64,000 nucleotides of DNA, taken from the NCBI GenBank assembly GCA_030248065.1, contig JASAMV010006678.1, positions 1-64,000 on the forward strand, written 5' to 3'. Made by a program: the position numbers and the translations under genes. Under the pieces are notes generated by a model. That model was given only the letters and a program-made list of their open reading frames with translations. It made no database searches and was not told the origin of the DNA. Positions 58,451-64,000 of this stretch are shown in pieces. Within the stretch, counting starts at the first letter, position 1. Each line of letters opens with the position of its first letter. The DNA comes from Rhynchonema sp. JSB1_4. Taxonomy: Eukaryota > Nematoda > Chromadorea > Monhysterida > Xyalidae.

Positions 58451-61374
58451 TTAGCCAAAGTGATCATCGAACGTCAATTTCTGGCTTTATCTTGAGCAAG
58501 TTTAGTTTACATTTACGTCTCTGCAAACGAAAAAACCAGGAAACGGAAGAATGATGTAATCGTTGCCAATACTTATTCATGGCAATCCCCCTGCTGGAAA
58601 TGGTCGCTTCACTTTCTACCAGTGTGTTGCATCAGGTCATGGTCAGTGTGGCAAGAGCACGGCACAAAACAACCATAAGGGAATTCCGAACTGCATACGA
58701 CACACAACACGGAACAAGAAACAAGAAACAAAAAGACAAAAAAAACAAAAAAAGTATGAAGTGGATAATTGATTTTGCGTTACATTAGTCGGACCGGCCC
58801 CGATCCAAACTAAAATGCTCCAGCTCAAATCACAAAAAAACAAACCGTGTTTCAAAGCCAAAATATACATACAGTACATACACCACAAGTGATATAGTGC
58901 GGTGTGAACTTTGTTTTCCGTAAACCAAATTTAGTCGGCCGCAAATTACTGTCAGTTACCCACATGACCAAAACCAGCCGGCGGGAAAATTAGTTTTCTC
59001 CTCGGATTGGGCCTAGAGCGATTATTCGGCACGACTCTATGCCTTTTCAGATACCCAAGGAAGTCTTAACCGGACTTGGGTAGCAAATGGGTGCACCCAA
59101 AAAACAGGACATGCAACCAAAAAAGCGGGAAATTTTTGTTCCGCTGTGAACTTGATGACTTCTAAACGACTCCGCTGCCGCCGCTAGTCATAAAACAGTG
59201 AAAATTATGGAAACCAATGAAAGACAGACTTGTGTGTTGACGCACAAATGGGCCTTGGGACGTAGAGAAACCGTTAAAAGATTTCTGCGCTGATACATTT
59301 GTTGTAAATAATATTTTAGAGCTCATATTATCGGGAGGAACTTTTGGAACGTGCGCCTAGCGTGGGTTGTTGAGTACATAACGTCACAATGAACCTCTTT
59401 TTTCTTTTTCCAGCTTTGGAAACAAATGTGTACCAAACAGTTTAATGGACGCTTAGTTATCCCCAACTGAGGTTCATTTCTTTGTGCCGCCAGGGATTTG
59501 AGAACTTTAACAATAAGTGAGATCAGCAATCTTTGGGTTAAAAAACTTTTTGGATGCTCGGGAAACAATTACGAACAAATGGTGGTACACATACTGCATA
59601 TGTAGTATGTTTTGCAAAATCCTGCATGCACCCAACATTTTTTTAAAAAGGATGCCCCTGTATATAGACCTGTTTACCAGTTTACCTATCAACGTGTGAC
59701 TATCCTGGTGTGTTCTAAATGACATCGTAAATTTTTAGCAAAAGATTCCAACTTTTTAACAACTTGGCATAAATCGCTCGCAGCAATTGAACCAAGATTC
59801 TGGCAGCAGGTCGGGTGGTGAAATGGCTGGTCATTTCAGAAAGGCATAAAATATTGGAACAGTTAACCAAAGTTAACCGGCTAACAGGTTTACTGCGTGT
59901 CTATCCGCGATTCGATTGGAGTAACATTTGCACGAGAGAGAAGTGTCCGGAAATTTTTGGAAAATGACGTGTGAAAAAGTGAATAACCAATGCATTCCTT
60001 CAAGATACCTTCAAGGTACATACTGTACTGTATGTATAGGTATGTATGAATGAGTGACTTTTCTCACTTCCCATTTCGAGAAACCGTTGTCGTTTGTTCT
60101 CAACCTGAAATGTGGGAAACTATAGTTAGAAAGTTAGTTAAAAAGCAAAAGTACATAGAGTCCGACTGGGGTGCCCGACCACAGAGTGGTGGAACGACAG
60201 TTTGTTCCTCAATGTGTCACGATAAGATTTGCTCTTTGTTTAGGTCGATAATGTGTGTGATTCGGCGTTTAAATAAACGAAAACGAGAAGCTCCGCGCGG
60301 TCACGATTGCCTTTAAAGAAGGTAGACCGCATACCTAGGTGGTGTCGTGAGAAGCTGTATTTTTCTTGACACAAAGTTATCACGCAATCCAGAGCAAGAA
60401 GACAGCTTTAAAGCGCCTCCTCTGACGACAAAAGAGTTATGAGCCTGTCTTGAGTTCAGTTGAGTGCATGAAAGCAGGCCAGCAAATCAAATTGACAAAC
60501 TATGGCGTCTCCCAAAGTTGCAATATTCTGTGCGTAGGTGGGTGGGTGGGGCGGAGGAAGAATGCATTTGTACGCTTCTGTTTTCCAGCCAAAGTGCTGC
60601 AAAGCGTGAAGACACGTCACAAAGTAGTGTCTAACCCACCCAAACCAGGATATCTGCAAAGGCTTACAGTCTGTGTGTATGCCTAAGAATACAGGGCGGA
60701 TTACACTAGACTTTGTTACATTTGGAGTGATCAATGGCTCTGTATTATTGCGATTTTGCGATATGGTGAAAATTGGACAAATCTTGACTGATTACCTGGA
60801 TATGCGCATTTGTCTCCAAAAAAAGACAAGAAACTTCTGCTTATAAATCATTCATTCGAATCAGAAAAATAAATAAAATAGCTTTGGCCTTACAATTTGA
60901 CCAATTAAAGATGTCTCTGTATGAACTTCAATAATTGTGAAAAACGCTCGTGGAAGAATGAATTTTGAACTTTAGCGATGTTGCATGCAGACTGATGTTG
61001 AACATCCAGGCTGTGATACTGCATACGGAAATATTCATATTCTCTGCTTTTTTTTGCAATAATATGGTCTGAGCAGCAGACCGCGAACTTTTGACATTAT
61101 CAGCGGTTTAAAAAAGCTGCTGCCTTTGTTAAGTCTGGGTTAAGCAGTCGCATGTACAAGTATGGGTGTGATAGTTGAGCGGCGTCCGACTTTAATTAGA
61201 AAGTTGGAAGCGGAAAAAAGCGCCGACAAAAAATGGCCGGACGAACTCATTAGTATTTTTGACACGCGCATCAATGGGTATGGGACTTTTTTGAATTTGA
61301 AGCCATAGGATCTCACTGTCATACAAGTATACCATTCTGAACCAAGACCAATAAAAACAACCCGTGACGTATTA
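58451..61374. other. No gene recognised
   Basis: Short frames only. The frame at 58563-58772 (with RFTFYQCVASGHGQCG) has no splice context. Low-complexity A-rich patch at 58708-58755. Confidence 0.45.
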
Positions 61375-61560
61375 CAGTGGCGGATCCAGCTTTCGGTCAG
61401 GAGGGGGCCAAATCTCAAGTGCATGTTTGATTTTTCAAAAATCGTTTTATATTCAGTGCTTGTTTATAACCGCCCGCTTCATTTAACCCTTTAACCCTTC
61501 AGGGGCTACTTTGACAAAAAAAGGCCCTGGCCCCTCGGCCCCAGCCTGGATCCGCTAGTG
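61375..61560. mobile_element. hAT-like MITE
   Basis: Ends CAGTGGCGGATCCAGC and GCCTGGATCCGCTAGTG are imperfect inverted repeats; the interior has GGAGGGGGCC and GGCCCCTCGGCCCC. CAGTGGCGGATCCAG is a familiar hAT MITE terminus. No clear 8-bp duplication is visible. Confidence 0.75.
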
Positions 61561-62021
61561 GCACATTGCATAAGTCGCGATGAATAATCAGATCTGTTCC
61601 CTGTATGACCCACGAGCCACTCACCCGGATGACATAAAGGGAGTTTGATTCATGATTTTCTAATTCTTAGCAGCTTGACATAATTGAAATACGAGAGAGT
61701 AACAAAATCTGCAAGTGGTTTCACACAAAACGGGACACGATCATAAACCAATGAGCACAATGGTGGCCCAAACGCTCCATCAAGTAATGTTCCTACAAGG
61801 GCATGTGGGTATCCTGTATTCAGATGGCTTGGGCTTGGGGTATTGAAATCAAAGTATAGGTATATGTACCTACAGTACCACTATTGTGTGTGATTAAAGA
61901 TCAGAAAGTTATCTGGCACCGGTATTAGGGTACTGTATGCCTTTCACAAAAACGGTGTGTGATTAAATGGTTCTCGGGAACTTTCTTTCCGAAACAAGTG
62001 CTATGGCTTCCAGCAAGAGCT

Positions 62022-62044
62022 TGGTGTGTGTGTGTGTGTGTGTG
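62022..62044. repeat. (GT)n microsatellite
   Basis: Eleven GT units, perfect, in otherwise unique DNA. Confidence 0.95.
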
Positions 62045-62696
62045 TCCCGTTTGAATAATTGATGCGGCAAGAGGCAAGCTGCTTGTGCTGCTGATGGCTT
62101 AGCTGAGTGAGAGGGAAGGGAGGTAATACATATCTACACCATTATGAACCACCGGAATCTGGGTGCTTGTCCCCTTTCCCTTATTCTACTTTTTTATCAT
62201 AGGCATGTACAGTCAGCGCACTTTATATCGTACTCACATTAAAATCTAGGCGATTGTCCACCATGTGATTGTTCATGTCTTAACGTGCTGCCGTGTTCAA
62301 CCAACTAAGGACACGCCACGAAGCTGTTTCTCTTCCTTTTGGGTCACCCTGTAGAAAAGTGTGCAGGAAGGAGTCTAACGGCAGATCTGGCACCCAATAA
62401 TTATGTTGTTCAAAATATTCACTGCAAAGTAGGTTCATGCTAAGATAGTCACTGCAAAGAGCGTGCACTGTGGCGACCATTGAGAGGCGTGTGTGCTCTT
62501 GTGCTGTGACTTTGGCGCCCAATGTATAATGGACTACTCAGTCCTCAAGCAGAACTGTACTTGCCTTCGACTGTTCTGATTCTGGTCCATTAACACCTAG
62601 ACAGTGCTGGCGCTGTTTTTTGAGAGTTTCCTCGTGCGCACAGGTGATATGTACCATCATGATGGCATAAAATTAGTTTTAAAATTAAAATATGCA

Positions 62697-62945
62697 GGTT
62701 TCCCATTTCGCTGCCGGATGTATTTTCACAGGCGCAGGGAAACTCCGGTTCGAAGTCGAAGCAGGCAACAAGGTCAGCACACAGTCAACAGGCCGCGCAG
62801 CTGACACACACAGTTTGTGTGACTGAAACATTCGAAACGCACACGAGCCAGCTTGTTGACTGCGTGTGTCCAGCTTGTTGCCTGCCTCGACTTCGAACGG
62901 GAGTTTCCCGGCGTCTTTAGAAAATCATTGGGCAGCGAAATTGGG
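62697..62945. mobile_element. Palindromic MITE, family I, copy 2
   Basis: Matches 53849-54095 over most of its length: CAGGCGCAGGGAAACTCC, TTCGAAGTCGAAGCAGGC, centre GTGTGACTGAAACATTCGAA, right arm CTTGTTGCCTGCCTCGACTT then CGGCGTCTTTAG. Flanks TTCGCTGCC and GGGCAGCGAAATT extend the pairing beyond that seen in copy 1. Confidence 0.92.
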
Positions 62946-64000
62946 AACTTACGATACAGTATGAACCATTGTGTGGGTGTGGTACTAGCCATAGATCTGA
63001 GGTTATGCTAATGAAGGCTGCCTACAATGGTGCTGAAAGTGACTTATTGTAATGTAATTGATGGATGTCATGCATGATGCGCTGACTTGTGTATCATTTG
63101 ACGTTGCATTCACTTCTCACATGGCCGCGCATCAAGGATAGACATCAACTACAACACAATTAGCCAGAACAGCCGCTGTGCCTTCGTTTGAAAAATCAGC
63201 ATTCTACCACTCTGATTCCAGCTGCGCAGCAATAACAGATTTAAAGCGGAACAGGAACAGGACAATTTGTGAATTAAAAAACCACGATTCTGTCCGCAAT
63301 GCAACAGACTGCGAGGTTCAAAGTTCGCTTCGTATAATTTGGCTCCGAAAATACTATATTTTACTCGCAGTGCCGTGTCGAGGAGGTGCACAATTAACTT
63401 CAAGCTACAGGGTCACAGTGGTATTTCCAAAACAACCGCCATCGGCGGGAGGTCCACACCGATAGCTGTGTCGGGGCAGCGTTTGGCCTAAGCCTAAACC
63501 CAAATTAAAGAAGACAATATTGTCCAAGAAACAATAGACTTACGTATATCCAAAAACAGAACCAGTAGCTCAAAGATCTTCACTCGACCATCAAATGCTG
63601 TAATTGAAGGAAAACGCAAAATACAATCTCGTGTGAGCAATAGTGTGACCGAAAATCCACATTGTTTTGTTCATACATATTTGTCTCAATCAAGTCTTCT
63701 CGTGTCACGAAGTTCGTGCCAAACTCGTTCGCAAAAAGGGAAAACGGAAAAAGAGAGAAAAAGAGAAAGGATACGCTTCACGACATGCTGTCGCGTGTTT
63801 CCGCACCACACGCATGCGGGCATCCGTGTTTCTGGGAATTGCTGATAAAAAAACACTGTGTTTCTGGATCCGCGATCCAACCCGGAAGTTATCTTAGGGC
63901 TTCTTCTGCACCCAAGAAAATTTTTTTAACTGTCCTCACAAGATCATTGAACAAGCCCAAGTCACGAAACGATAAACCACCGAAAGTTACATATAGCAAC
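62946..64000. other. Right edge, no gene firmly supported
   Basis: A plus-strand frame at 63178-63465 has scattered Cys and glycosylation sites but no convincing splice junctions; it could be an exon cut off from its gene by the window edge. An A/G-rich patch (AAAAGAGAAAGG) is at 63735-63770. Confidence 0.4.

Noticed and set aside
63178..63465. 95-codon frame with several Cys at the right edge
   Set aside because: No matching splice junctions and no recognisable domain; could be real but cannot be supported from this window.

Overview
The window is eukaryotic nuclear DNA, most likely from a nematode. Genes are split into short exons with GT-AG introns. The main families are lustrin-type cysteine-rich repeats, rhodopsin-like receptors of a peptide-receptor type, and Kazal-like and possible Ly6-like secreted domains. 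The spaces between exons are full of short palindromic (foldback) DNA transposons. No bacterial-style operon, rRNA or CRISPR array is present. All gene models were spliced by eye, using reading-phase agreement at every junction. For the three large genes the summed exon lengths are exact multiples of three.

Layout. Positions 1-3045 hold a small five-exon minus-strand gene and two arrays of a 50-bp tandem repeat, one of them inside its first intron. Positions 3290-5480 are a GC-rich patchwork of repeats with long C runs. Positions 6219-17665 carry the 3' eighteen exons of a large plus-strand secreted protein (at least 973 residues, about 16 lustrin-type repeats). Its introns contain a 261-bp TG tract, a tRNA-like sequence and several MITEs. 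It is tail-to-tail with a minus-strand Cys-rich, possibly Ly6-like gene (17730-19081). Next come a minus-strand gene of unknown function (20375-22539) and a minus-strand seven-helix receptor (22879-28938). Positions 31676-32977 are a foldback transposon with a 5-bp target duplication; it encloses two exons, including a signal peptide, that splice in phase into a Kazal-like exon just outside. Fragmentary secreted-protein exons follow at 36.3, 38.6-39.4 and 42.5 kb. A hAT transposon with a perfect 8-bp target duplication lies at 44132-45278. A second receptor, paralogous to the first, occupies 46667-52697. From 53 to 64 kb I find only transposon copies, a tRNA-like sequence and no convincing gene.

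How it fits together. The two receptors share exon layout and an ATFER[Y/F] motif at the end of helix 3, so they are probably an old local duplication. The lustrin, Kazal-like and Ly6-like genes are extracellular products with no clear link to the receptors.

The most unusual signal is a 10-bp motif, TGATGTTTCA. It occurs 31 times on the two strands (about 0.12 expected), and 29 of the copies lie between 5.9 and 38.3 kb. It shares TGTTTCA with the CTGTTTCA core of Caenorhabditis 21U-RNA (piRNA) promoters. A piRNA-gene cluster embedded in ordinary genes is therefore a testable, unproven hypothesis.
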